A stretch of DNA of 64,000 nucleotides from Balanoglossus misakiensis (lineage: Eukaryota; Hemichordata). Location: assembly GCA_040954595.2 (NCBI GenBank), contig CM082586.2, positions 10,540,001 to 10,604,000 of the forward strand, in the 5' to 3' direction. Numbering within the stretch: the first letter of the stretch is position 1; each line of letters starts with the position of its first letter. The position numbers and the translations under genes were made by a program. Shown piece by piece: positions 10,857 to 19,966 of this stretch. Under the pieces are notes generated by a model, which was not told the DNA's origin, made no database searches, and saw only the letters and a list, made by a program, of their open reading frames with translations.

Positions 10857-12281
10857 ATGGCTGTGTCCAAAATATCAATTCAAGAGCGAAGCATTTATGT
10901 GCAACACTTGCCTTTTGAATGTACAAAGAAACATTTTAGAGAATTTATCGAGTTACAGCTTGGTTTGGCCCAGGTTGATCAAATTTATATTTCTGATAAA
11001 GATTCCGCTTTTGTCATATTTGAGAATATAGAATCAGCCACAGCCGCTCTGCCAGTAATACATAAAAGCACTTTTGAAGAAAGCAAATTACGGGCAAGTC
11101 GTGTGACCACAGCCCGAGGGTTGGAACTGTGGCATTTAATTGAGGAAACCGAACAAAGTACTGGCCTAGATTACAATGAAACCAGTGATCCCAAGACATC
11201 CAAACCCAAAGCAGATGTACAGGAAATTATTAACATGTTGAGTTTACTGTCTGAAGCAGATAGGAAAGCGGTTGCACAGGCCATATCACCTGCTCCACTG
11301 AAACCAATCGTATCAACCCCTATGCCACATCCGATTCCATTTCCAGCATTTCCAGTACCAACTTCAGTTGCAGATTCTTCACCATTTATTATGTCTTCAC
11401 CTGCCCAAGCAGCTGCTGCACAGCCAGCCACAGCCACTACTGCTTTTCACTCGGTGGAATTCCCAAGAATAGTCGTCTTCTCTGGCAAAGGTGATGTCAC
11501 TTATGAAATGTGGCGATATGAAGTTCGAGCACTACAGAGGGAGAATGTGTTTCCGGAGACCATAATTATGCAGGCTGTTCGGAAATCCCTACGAGCGTCC
11601 GCTGCTGAAGTCCTACTACATATGGGAGAAGACATCACAGTGTCCCGATTGATGGCGAAGATGAACATGGTCTTTGGGAAAGTATTGCCACCGGAAGCAG
11701 TTTTGGAAAAATTCTATACAGCACGACAAACGAAGACAGAAAAGGTAGCAGAATGGGCCTGTCGCATCGAAGGACTTTTGGATGAACTCAGATCAGGTCA
11801 GTCCATCTCTAGTAATTCAGAAGAAACCATGCTTCGAACCAAATTCTTTTCTGGCCTGTCAGATGAGCACATTAAGAATGCAATCAGACACCGATATGAT
11901 ACGGGAGAAGATTATTCAGGATTGTTGCTAGCCGCAAGAAAGCTTGAAGTAAATAGGGAGACCACTACCAGGGTTCACCAAGCAACTGTTGCTGACAAGA
12001 CGATGATAACCAAATTGGAGGAACTTACCAAAGGTCTGAAGAACTTAGCTGAGAAGGTTGCTGAACTAGAGAAGCGAACTTCAACATCATCAACTCCAGA
12101 GTCTACTTTTCGCCGACGTGTCAACAATGAAAATGGCCGGGATCGGCGTGGCAACGATGGAACTCGCCAACCCAAACAAGTTTTCCCAGGCAACTGCTTC
12201 AAGTGTGGTGAACATGGACACAAAAAGACAGACTGTCCTTTAAATGGGGAGCGACCAGGCATCCGGAGGGACATGCGCTAG
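10857..12281 (+). CDS. gag: Gag polyprotein with RRM-like domain, PNMA-like capsid and CCHC zinc knuckle
   Basis: A 474-residue structural protein that should assemble the retrotransposon particle and bind its RNA. Residues 11-83 look like an RNA recognition motif: RNP2-like IYVQHL (13-18), RNP1-like KDSAFVIFE (48-56), then a final strand near 78-83. Residues 144-170 are proline-rich. Residues about 200-365 resemble the PNMA-type capsid: FSGKGD, a W in the first helix, R.SLR.SA, TV...L....FG.V, and EK...W..R.E.LL. Residues 378-406 may form a coiled coil, followed by a basic Arg-rich stretch. A zinc knuckle C447-X2-C450-X4-H455-X4-C460 lies near the end. The frame is open from 10788, but the first ATG is at 10857, in a good context (AAAAAAATGG). 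It ends at TAG 12279-12281, overlapping pol. Family calls are by eye. Confidence 0.93.
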   Translation: MAVSKISIQERSIYVQHLPFECTKKHFREFIELQLGLAQVDQIYISDKDSAFVIFENIESATAALPVIHKSTFEESKLRASRVTTARGLELWHLIEETEQSTGLDYNETSDPKTSKPKADVQEIINMLSLLSEADRKAVAQAISPAPLKPIVSTPMPHPIPFPAFPVPTSVADSSPFIMSSPAQAAAAQPATATTAFHSVEFPRIVVFSGKGDVTYEMWRYEVRALQRENVFPETIIMQAVRKSLRASAAEVLLHMGEDITVSRLMAKMNMVFGKVLPPEAVLEKFYTARQTKTEKVAEWACRIEGLLDELRSGQSISSNSEETMLRTKFFSGLSDEHIKNAIRHRYDTGEDYSGLLLAARKLEVNRETTTRVHQATVADKTMITKLEELTKGLKNLAEKVAELEKRTSTSSTPESTFRRRVNNENGRDRRGNDGTRQPKQVFPGNCFKCGEHGHKKTDCPLNGERPGIRRDMR

Positions 12282-12285
12282 GTCG
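12239..12285 (+). promoter_or_regulatory. Programmed -1 frameshift signal at the gag-pol overlap
   Basis: In the gag frame the codons read CCT TTA AAT, giving the heptamer T TTA AAT at 12239-12245, which fits X XXY YYZ. A spacer of 6 bases (12246-12251) leads to a nested stem-loop. The outer stem is CGACC (12252-12256) with GGTCG (12281-12285). The inner stem is GCATCC (12259-12264) with GG (12269-12270) and ATGC (12273-12276) around loop GGAG. The gag stop lies at the base of the structure. The pol frame is in the -1 register and open across the overlap, so slippage here yields Gag-Pol. Stem stability was not calculated. Confidence 0.8.
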
Positions 12286-15200
12286 GAACGGTAACAGTCC
12301 CTCTAATGTTATTGATTCTTTAATAGGCCACGCCAATGAAACTGAGATTGTGCTGGAAGGATCCTCGTGTATTGCGCTGATAGACACCGGGTCCATGGTA
12401 TCTACTGTTGCTGACACTTTTAACAGAGAGAAGCTACAGAAACCAATTCATGACCTGAACAACTTGGTGAAGGTAGAAGGGGCTAGTGGTACAGAAGTTC
12501 CTTACCTTGGTTATATTGAAGTTGAAGTGAAATTCCCAGATAGCCATGGACAAGAGATGTCTAAAGATGTATTATTGCTTGTTGTTGAAGACACGGAATA
12601 TAATCAGATGGTTCCAGTTGTGATAGGCACAAATGTTCTCCAACATTTTGTGGATGAAGATACACAGTACAGTACAGATCTATCCTCAGTATGGAGACTA
12701 GCATACCAAGCGACTATCCACCGGCAGAGGGCCGAAGGTAGGACATTTACAGTTACCACTACTAAACCCATAACCATTGGACCATACGAACGCACAGTCA
12801 TCCATGGATTTTGCAGAGTGGACCTAAGAAATTGTCAATCAGTAGTTGTGGTGGAACCAGAAAATGACAGACTTTTACCTGGTGGTTTACTTGTTACTCC
12901 AGCCGTGTTGAAGTTAGAGCCTCGTGGTAATTCATGTCGAATCCCAGTAATGGTGACCAACTATGGAGCACGTGCTGTCACAGTTCCCCCTAAAAGCACC
13001 CTATGTAACATGAACTTAGCATCTAATGTCTCACAGCCTTTAGATCCATATGGAGATGATATTGATACAAACTCAGATGGGACCACCTCACCAAAAGTAC
13101 CCGATTGGCTGATAAAAGACCTGGGATTACAAGAGGCAGATACAGAATTAACAGAAATCCAGAAAGACCAAGCCTTGGCTACCATTGGTAAATGGCAAAC
13201 CGTGTTCTCTACAGGTGAGAGAGATTTGGGACACACAACATTGGTAACACATTCGATAAAGTTAACGGATGAAACCCCCTTTAAAGATAAATACCGTCGA
13301 ATCCCTATGGGTATGTACGAAGAATTGCAACAGTACCTGCAAGATATGCTACAGAGTGGTGTGATTAGAGAATCAAACAGCCCGTGGTCCTCAAATGTTG
13401 TATGTGTCAGAAAACCTGATGGGAAGCTGAGGGTGTGTATTGATTATAGACGTCTCAACGCCAAAACCATTAAAGACGCTTACGCATTACCCCGGGTATT
13501 GGATACGCTTGATAACCTTAGTAACGCCGAGTGGTTTTCATCGCTTGATCTACGGTCTGGATATTACCAAGTAGAGATGGCGGAAGACGACAAAGCGAAG
13601 ACAGCTTTCACGGTGGGAAACTTCGGCTTATTTGAATTCAACCGTATGTCTATGGGTCTGACCAACGCACCTGCAACTTTCCAGCGTCTCATGGAGAAGT
13701 GTTTTGGAGAATTGGCGTTCAGAGAATGTTGTGTGTATTTAGATGACATCATAGTATTTTCGAAGACTTTTGAAGACCACCTCAATAGATTGGAGCGGGT
13801 ATTCCAGCGGCTGGCATCACATGGATTAAAGTTGAAGGCAACGAAATGTGTTTTATTCCAGAAGAAGGTGAAATATCTTGGACACGTGGTATCAGCCGAC
13901 GGAATTACAACGGACCCAGACAAGGTAGCAGCTCTGAAGGAATGGCCAATACCCACTACTGTAACAGAACTGAGAAGATTTCTTGGATTTGCAGGGTATT
14001 ACAGGAGATTTATCCAAAGCTACAGTAATATTGCCAAGCCACTTAACGACTTGCTGTGTGGACGTCAGTCAAGGAATAAGGCGGGAAATTTTGAAAAACT
14101 CCAGTGGGGACAACAGGAACAACAAGCTTTCGACACTCTGAGGAAGAGCCTAATGTCGTCACCAATACTAGCCTTTGCTGACTACTCACTTCCATTTGAA
14201 ATACATACTGATGCAAGTTCCACAGGTCTGGGAGCAGTGCTGTATCAACGCCAGAAAGGTATTCTCAGAGTAATTGCCTATGCAAGTAGAGGACTCACCA
14301 AGTCTGAAAGTAATTATCCAGCTCATAAATTAGAATTTTTGGCACTGAAATGGGCCGTCACCAAGAAGTTCAACGACTACCTGTATGGAAGCAAATTCAC
14401 GGTGCATACAGACAACAACCCTTTGACGTATGTGTTAACTTCTGCGAAACTGGATGCGGTGGGACACAGATGGTTGTCAGACTTGTCATTGTACGACTTC
14501 TCTATTGTTTACCGGAGTGGTAAGAAGAATATAGAGGCTGACGCTTTGTCTAAGATTCCATGGAATAGAGAGAATCCAGAGACGGAAACCAATCTGGGAG
14601 CCGATGTAGTCCAGGCGCTTTGTCGAGCAACAGAAGGTCCATACGTAACTTCATTCGGAATGGTAGCAGATGAGGACAGACCTGCAGTAGTTCAAGGTGG
14701 GGATGATGTGTTCTGGAAGACGGAGCAGTCCAAAGATTCAACAATACGGTATGTGACTGATCAGCTTGAAAAGGACCACAAACCATTTATGAGAGATCAT
14801 ACAGGAGATATCAGACTACTTATACGAGATTGGAAACGCCTTGTTCTGAAGAATGGAGTCCTATACAGGAAATGCTTCATCGATGATATACAATATTTGC
14901 AACTTGTCTTACCAGTACACCATAGAAAAGATGTCCTGGAGGAACTACATGATAAACTTGGACACTTTGGCCAAGATAAAACCCTGGATCTGGTACGACG
15001 AAGATTCTACTGGCCTAGGATGTCGATGGATGTTCAAAAGAAAGTGGAACATTGTTTACCATGCATTCGCAGGAAAAGTTCAACTTCCTTACCCAGAACT
15101 CCCTTGGTTAATATTCACACATCACAACCGATGGAAATGGTGTGCATCGACTTTCTCCATATACCAACACCAGATCAAGGATATAGCAACATATTAGTGA

Positions 15201-16498
15201 TGACGGACCATTTCACTCGATACGCTATAGCAGTACCTACAAAGAACCAGTCTGCCAAAACAACTGCCAAAGCATTGTTTGAACATTTGATTTTGCATTA
15301 TGGGTTCCCAGGACGATTACACAGTGACCAGGGGCGAAACTTTGAGTCGTCTACAATTCAGGAACTTTGCCGAATAGCAAATATTAAGAAGTCCAGGACC
15401 ACTCCATACCACCCCCAGGGAAATGGAATGTGCGAACGATTTAATAAGACGTTATTACAGATGCTTGGAACTATGAATGAAGACAACAAAACAAGATGGG
15501 CTTCACATGTCAATACGATGGTTCATGCCTATAATTCTACAAAGCATGAAAGCACCGGATATTCACCTTTCTTTTTGATGTTTGGTCGTGAACCAAGACT
15601 GCCTATAGATGTATCTGGACATGCAGACCAGACCAACCTAGAATATGGTGGAACAGTTTCAGATTATGTGACGAAACTTGCCGAACGGTTGGATTACGCC
15701 TATAAAGTAGCAACGGAACGGTCTGTTAAGTCTGGTGAACGGCAGAAGAAGTCATATGATAGAAAAGTGAAGGTGGCCATAATACAACCTGGTGATACTG
15801 TGTTGGTGAAGAATACAGGACCTAAAGACAATTACAAATTGGCAGACCAATGGGAAAAGGATCCATATACAGTGATTTCACAGCCCATAGAAGACATTCC
15901 AGTATACGTGGTACAAAAACAAGTTAAGGGTGGAAGGAAGCGGACACTACATAGAAATTTGCTACTCCCAATACCAATAATTCCGGACGAACTGGATGAC
16001 GATGTTAACACCAAGATGACGCAGCGTGATGTTAAGCAGAGTGTACCGGGTGTTATCAACGATGCTACCCAGGATGCAGTGGACGAAGAGGATGACGGCA
16101 TTGGTAAATTGCAATTCGTGTCAACTATCAACTTGCCAACAGAACACAATGCTCTTAATCCTACTGCTGCAGAATTCATCCCATCCAGAAGAGAAAGTTC
16201 CCTGATGGACAACCCCACAGGTATGGTTAATCCGGATGGACCTTCTCAAATACTTACCTCAGATTTCTCGAATCATATTTTGCAAAGTACGGATGGTTGG
16301 TCATCGAGCGATCCAGATGGTATCACTCCTGCTACAACCAACATCAGTCCTGACTCCAGTAGTAGTACTCAACCTGAACCACGCTATCCTACACGACAGA
16401 GACGACCTCCAGATAGATATAGTCCCGAACAATGGAATCTAAAACAGTTTGCTCATACGACTTTATCTTCTATACCATTTATTAATTGCCACTATTAA
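12245..16498 (+). CDS. pol: Pol polyprotein: protease, reverse transcriptase, RNase H, integrase
   Basis: Made as a Gag-Pol fusion by -1 frameshifting; about 1417 pol-frame residues counted from 12245. Protease: D47-T48-G49 (12383-12391) and VIGTNVL near 127. Reverse transcriptase: about 335-600, with catalytic D435 in SLDLRSGYYQ and YLDD at 498-501 (13736-13747). RNase H: acidic residues D656, E697, D723 and D766. Integrase: zinc site H902-X4-H907-X29-C937-X2-C940, catalytic D969, D1028 and E1064 with the typical 35-residue last spacing, then a GPY/F-like region near 1180-1240. The final 170 or so residues are Asp/Ser/Pro-rich with a basic RYPTRQRR patch and show no chromodomain. All catalytic residues expected are present and the frame has no break. 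TAA at 16496-16498. No ATG is needed at the start. Confidence 0.96.
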   Translation, partial: WGATRHPEGHALGRNGNSPSNVIDSLIGHANETEIVLEGSSCIALIDTGSMVSTVADTFNREKLQKPIHDLNNLVKVEGASGTEVPYLGYIEVEVKFPDSHGQEMSKDVLLLVVEDTEYNQMVPVVIGTNVLQHFVDEDTQYSTDLSSVWRLAYQATIHRQRAEGRTFTVTTTKPITIGPYERTVIHGFCRVDLRNCQSVVVVEPENDRLLPGGLLVTPAVLKLEPRGNSCRIPVMVTNYGARAVTVPPKSTLCNMNLASNVSQPLDPYGDDIDTNSDGTTSPKVPDWLIKDLGLQEADTELTEIQKDQALATIGKWQTVFSTGERDLGHTTLVTHSIKLTDETPFKDKYRRIPMGMYEELQQYLQDMLQSGVIRESNSPWSSNVVCVRKPDGKLRVCIDYRRLNAKTIKDAYALPRVLDTLDNLSNAEWFSSLDLRSGYYQVEMAEDDKAKTAFTVGNFGLFEFNRMSMGLTNAPATFQRLMEKCFGELAFRECCVYLDDIIVFSKTFEDHLNRLERVFQRLASHGLKLKATKCVLFQKKVKYLGHVVSADGITTDPDKVAALKEWPIPTTVTELRRFLGFAGYYRRFIQSYSNIAKPLNDLLCGRQSRNKAGNFEKLQWGQQEQQAFDTLRKSLMSSPILAFADYSLPFEIHTDASSTGLGAVLYQRQKGILRVIAYASRGLTKSESNYPAHKLEFLALKWAVTKKFNDYLYGSKFTVHTDNNPLTYVLTSAKLDAVGHRWLSDLSLYDFSIVYRSGKKNIEADALSKIPWNRENPETETNLGADVVQALCRATEGPYVTSFGMVADEDRPAVVQGGDDVFWKTEQSKDSTIRYVTDQLEKDHKPFMRDHTGDIRLLIRDWKRLVLKNGVLYRKCFIDDIQYLQLVLPVHHRKDVLEELHDKLGHFGQDKTLDLVRRRFYWPRMSMDVQKKVEHCLPCIRRKSSTSLPRTPLVNIHTSQPMEMVCIDFLHIPTPDQGYSNILVMTDHFTRYAIAVPTKNQSAKTTAKALFEHLILHYGFPGRLHSDQGRNFESSTIQELCRIANIKKSRTTPYHPQGNGMCERFNKTLLQMLGTMNEDNKTRWASHVNTMVHAYNSTKHESTGYSPFFLMFGREPRLPIDVSGHADQTNLEYGGTVSDYVTKLAERLDYAYKVATERSVKSGERQKKSYDRKVKVAIIQPGDTVLVKNTGPKDNYKLADQWEKDPYTVISQPIEDIPVYVVQKQVKGGRKRTLHRNLLLPIPIIPDELDDDVNTKMTQRDVKQSVPGVINDATQDAVDEEDDGIGKLQFVSTINLPTEHNALNPTAAEFIPSRRESSLMDNPTGMVNPDGPSQILTSDFSNHILQSTDGWSSSDPDGITPATTNISPDSSSSTQPEPRYPTRQRRPPDRYSPEQWNLKQFAHTTLSSIPFINCHY

Positions 16499-16557
16499 TC
16501 AAATATCTTTAACTTACTTTAAATGACGAGGACGCCATTTCTCCTCGCAGGGGTGCG
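16499..16557 (+). other. 3' untranslated stretch with weak polypurine tract and hairpin
   Basis: Only 59 bases separate the pol stop from the 3' LTR. A long polypurine tract is absent; the best candidate plus-strand primer is the short CAGGGGTGCG just before TGTAAC. Upstream, CGAGGA (16527-16532) and TCCTCG (16542-16547) form a 6-bp perfect inverted repeat with a 9-base loop. Whether the hairpin helps plus-strand priming or RNA 3' processing is unknown. Confidence 0.6.
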
Positions 16558-17199
16558 TGTAACGGCCTTGTTGATCCATTGAATTTGTATACATGTATAT
16601 CTGTATGTATGTTATACCTGTATCTTATAGTAATTAGTTATTCAATTATTCATATGACGTAATAGTACTTACCTTCAATTGGTTGATCTTAATTATATGC
16701 AAACCACCTGGAAGTTTCATTTGACCAATGAACACAAGCTAATCTGGCACTATGATGTAATTGCTGATATAAAAGGACATGGTGCATAAAATTGGTCAGT
16801 TCACCTCTGTAGCCAGACCGGCCACACACGTTGGAACTGACATGTATTTGTTCCATTTCAGGTTAGTTTCCTTGTACCTTACCTGTTGCTTGAAGCTTTG
16901 TATTTTGGTGCATTCTACCGACTCATTTCAGCACAAGTAATTGGTGTCTTTAACTTGCGTCAATATTCCAATTGTATGTCTATATTTTTCACTTGCATGA
17001 ATTTTGGTGTATTCTGTTGGAGGTGAACTCCCATACATGTGTGTAATTTAGCAGTTCACCTCTGTAGCCAGACCGGCCACACACGTTGGAACTGACATGT
17101 ATTTGTTCCATTTCAGTTATTAAATGTAAGGCCTATGTCTTTGTTACCCGTAACCTGTTTGGTGTGAATATGTTGGAATGAACGGCGACAACCGTGACA
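16558..17199 (+). repeat. 3' LTR (642 bp)
   Basis: Same length as the 5' LTR and offset from it by 7416 bases. The single difference I found is A at 16965 where the 5' LTR has T (9549). It carries TATAAAAG at 16768-16775 and both 65-bp repeats at 16797-16861 and 17052-17116. It joins the satellite directly at the AAAT target duplication. Confidence 0.96.
17119..17124 (+). terminator. Probable poly(A) signal ATTAAA of the element transcript
   Basis: ATTAAA lies 3 bases after the second 65-bp repeat of the 3' LTR. It is followed by GT-rich sequence (TGTCTTTGTT, then TGTTTGGTGTG), as expected downstream of a cleavage site. The same hexamer in the 5' LTR is at 9703-9708. It implies R spans from 9382 to roughly 9725-9740 in 5' LTR terms. 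No canonical AATAAA was seen in the R region. Confidence 0.6.
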
Positions 17200-17203
17200 A
17201 AAT
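17200..17203. other. Right target site duplication (AAAT)
   Basis: Matches 9138-9141. The satellite resumes in register right after it with TTTAGAACTATCTCTCG, continuing the monomer interrupted at 9141. Confidence 0.93.
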
Positions 17204-19966
17204 TTTAGAACTATCTCTCGATCTACAGAGTCTAGTGGAAAACTTTATTATGCACATAGGCCTATCTATGTATTATGCGCATCACAACAGAAATCGGTAA
17301 ATAAACGAGGCTGTATTTGGAAGCAACCATGTAAATTTTACAACTATCCGTCGATCTACAGAGTCTGGTGGAAAACTTTCTTATGCGCATAGGCCTATTA
17401 CGTGTTCTGCGCCTCACAACAGAAATCGGTAAATAAACGAGGCTGTTTGGAAGCAACCATGTAAATTTTAGAACTATCCGTCGATCTACAGAGTCTAGTG
17501 GAAAAACGTTCATGTGCGCATAGGCCTATCATGTGTTATGCACATCACAACAGAATTTTGTAAACAAACGAGGCTTTGTTTGGAAGCAACAATGGAAATT
17601 TTAGAACTATCTGTCGATCTACGGAGTATAGTGGAAAACGTTCATATGCGCATAGGCCTATATATGTGTTCTGCGCATCACAACAGAATTTTGTAAACAA
17701 TCGAGGATGTGTTTGGAAGCAATCATGGAAATTTTAGAACTATCCGTCGATCTACAGAGTCTAGTGGGAAACTTTCTTATGCGCATAGGCATATGTATGT
17801 GTTCAGCGCATCACAACAGAATTTTATAAATGAACGAGGCTGTGTTTGGAAACAACCATGGAAATTTTACAACTATCCGTCGATCTAAGGTGTCTGGTGG
17901 AAAACTTTCTTATGCGCATAGGCCTATTACGTGCTCTGCGCCTCACAACAGAATTCGGTAAATAAACGAGGCTGTTTGGAAGCAACCATGGAAATTTTAG
18001 AACTATCCGTCGATCTACAGAGTCTAGTGGAAAAATGTCTTATGCGCATAGGCCTATCATGTGTTCTGCGCCTCACAACAGAAATCGGTAAATAAACGAG
18101 GCTGTTTGGAAGCAACCATGGACATTGTACAACTATCTTTCGATCTACGGAGTATAGTGGAAAACGTTCATATGCGCATAGGCCTATATATGTGTTCTGC
18201 GCATCACAACAGAATTTTGTAAACAATCGAGGATGTGTTTGGAAGCAATCATGGAAATTTTAGAACTATCCGTCGATCTACAGAGTCTAGTGGGAAACTT
18301 TCTTATGCGCATAGGCATATGTATGTGTTCAGCGCATCACAACAGAATTTTGTAAATGAACGAGGCTGTGTTTGGAAACAACCATGGAAATTTTAGAACT
18401 ATCTCTCGATCTAAAGTTGAAAAGTTTCTTATGCGCATAGGCCTATTACGTGTTCTGCGCCTCACAACAGAATTCGGTAAATAAACGAGGCTGTTTGGAA
18501 GCAACAATGGAAATTTTAGAACTATCCGTCGATCTACAGAGTCTAGTGGAAAAATGTCTTATGCGCATAGGCCTATCATGTGTTCTGCGCCTCACAACAG
18601 AAATCGGTAAATAAACGAGGCTGTTTGGAAGCAACCATGGAAATTGTACAACTATCCGTCGATCTACATAGTCTAGTGGAAAACGTTCTTATGCGCATAG
18701 GCCTATCTATGTGTTATGCGCATCACAACAGAAATCGGTAAATAAACGAGGCTGTATTTGGAAGCAATCATGAAATTTTACAACTATCCGTCGATCTACA
18801 GAGTCTGGTGGAAAACTTCCTTATGCGCATAGACCTATTACGTGTTCTGCGCCTCACAACAGAATTCGGTAAATAAACGATGCTGTTTGGAAGCAACCAT
18901 GGAAATTGTACAACTATCCGTCGATCTACAGAGTCTAGTGGAAAACGTTCTTATGCGCATAGGCCTATCTATGTGTTATGCGCATCACAACAGAAATCGG
19001 TAAATAAACGAGGCTGTGTTTGGAAGCAACCATGGACATTTTAGAACTATCTCTCGATCTACAGAGTCTATAGTGGAAAACTTTCTTATGCACATAGGCC
19101 TATCTATGTGTTCTGCGCCTCACAACAGAAATCGGTAAATAAACGAGGCTGTTTAAAAGCAACCATGGAAATTTTACAGCTATCCGTCGATCTACAGAGT
19201 CTAGTGGAAACGTTCTTATGCGCATAGGCCTATATATGTGTTCTGCGTATCACAACAGAATTTTGTAAACAAACGAGGCTGTGTTTGGAAGCAACCATGG
19301 ACATTTTAGAACTATCTCTCGATCTACAGAGTCTATAGTGGAAAACTTTCTTATGCACATATGCCTATCTATGTGTTCTGCGCCTCACAACAGAATTCGG
19401 TAAATAAACGAGGCTGTTTGGAAGCAACCATGGAAATTTTACAACTATCCGTCGATCTACAGAGTCTAGTGGAAAACGTTATTATGCGCATAGGCCTATA
19501 TATGTGTTCTGCGCATCACAACAGAATTTTGTAAACAAACGAGGCTGTTTGGAAGCAACCATGGAAATTTTAAACTATCCGTCGATCTACAGAGTCTAGT
19601 GGAAAACGTTATTATGCGCATAGGCCTATATATGTGTTCTGCGCATCACAACAGAATTTTGTAAACAAACGAGGCTGTGTTTGGAAGCAACCATGGAAAT
19701 TTTAGAACTATCTCTCGATCTACAGAGTCTAGTGGAAAACTTTATTATGCACATATGCCTATCTATGTGTTCTGCGCATCACAACAGAAATCGGTAAATA
19801 AACGAGGCTGTTTGGAAGCAACCATGGAAATTTTACAACTATCCGTCGATCTACAGAGTCTGGTGGAAAACTTTCTTATGCGCATAGGCCTATTACGTGC
19901 TCTGCGCCTCACAACAGAATTCGGTAAATAAACGAGGCTGTTTGGAAGCAACCATGGAAATTTTAG

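Larger units (their letters stand above)
9142..17199 (+). mobile_element. Full-length Ty3/gypsy-type LTR retrotransposon inserted in the satellite
   Basis: The 8058-bp element has two 642-bp LTRs that start TGTAAC and end GTGACA. It also has a primer binding site 2 bases after the 5' LTR, a gag frame, a pol frame in the -1 register, and a 4-bp target duplication. Domain order protease, reverse transcriptase, RNase H, integrase is that of Ty3/gypsy (Metaviridae) rather than Copia, where integrase precedes reverse transcriptase. A tRNA-Ser primer is known from the Mag-type lineages, but the lineage cannot be fixed without a tree. No env frame or chromodomain was seen. Both frames are uninterrupted and the LTRs differ at one position, so the copy looks young and possibly competent. 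It lies in the same orientation as the monomers written here. Confidence 0.97.

Noticed and set aside
13541-13560. Similarity of CTTGATCTACGGTCTGG in reverse transcriptase to satellite GATCTACGGAGTCTGG
   Set aside because: The bases encode the conserved LDLRSG motif of reverse transcriptase. The short match is coincidence, and nothing else links element and satellite.
13564-13956. Opposite-strand open frames inside gag and pol (for example 13564-13956, 15832-16218, 11975-12274)
   Set aside because: Shadow frames of the strongly supported gag and pol genes, with no recognisable domain.
16086-16498. Chromodomain or envelope gene at the 3' end of the element
   Set aside because: The pol tail is low-complexity Asp/Ser/Pro-rich sequence without aromatic chromodomain residues. 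Only 59 bases remain before the 3' LTR, so no env fits.
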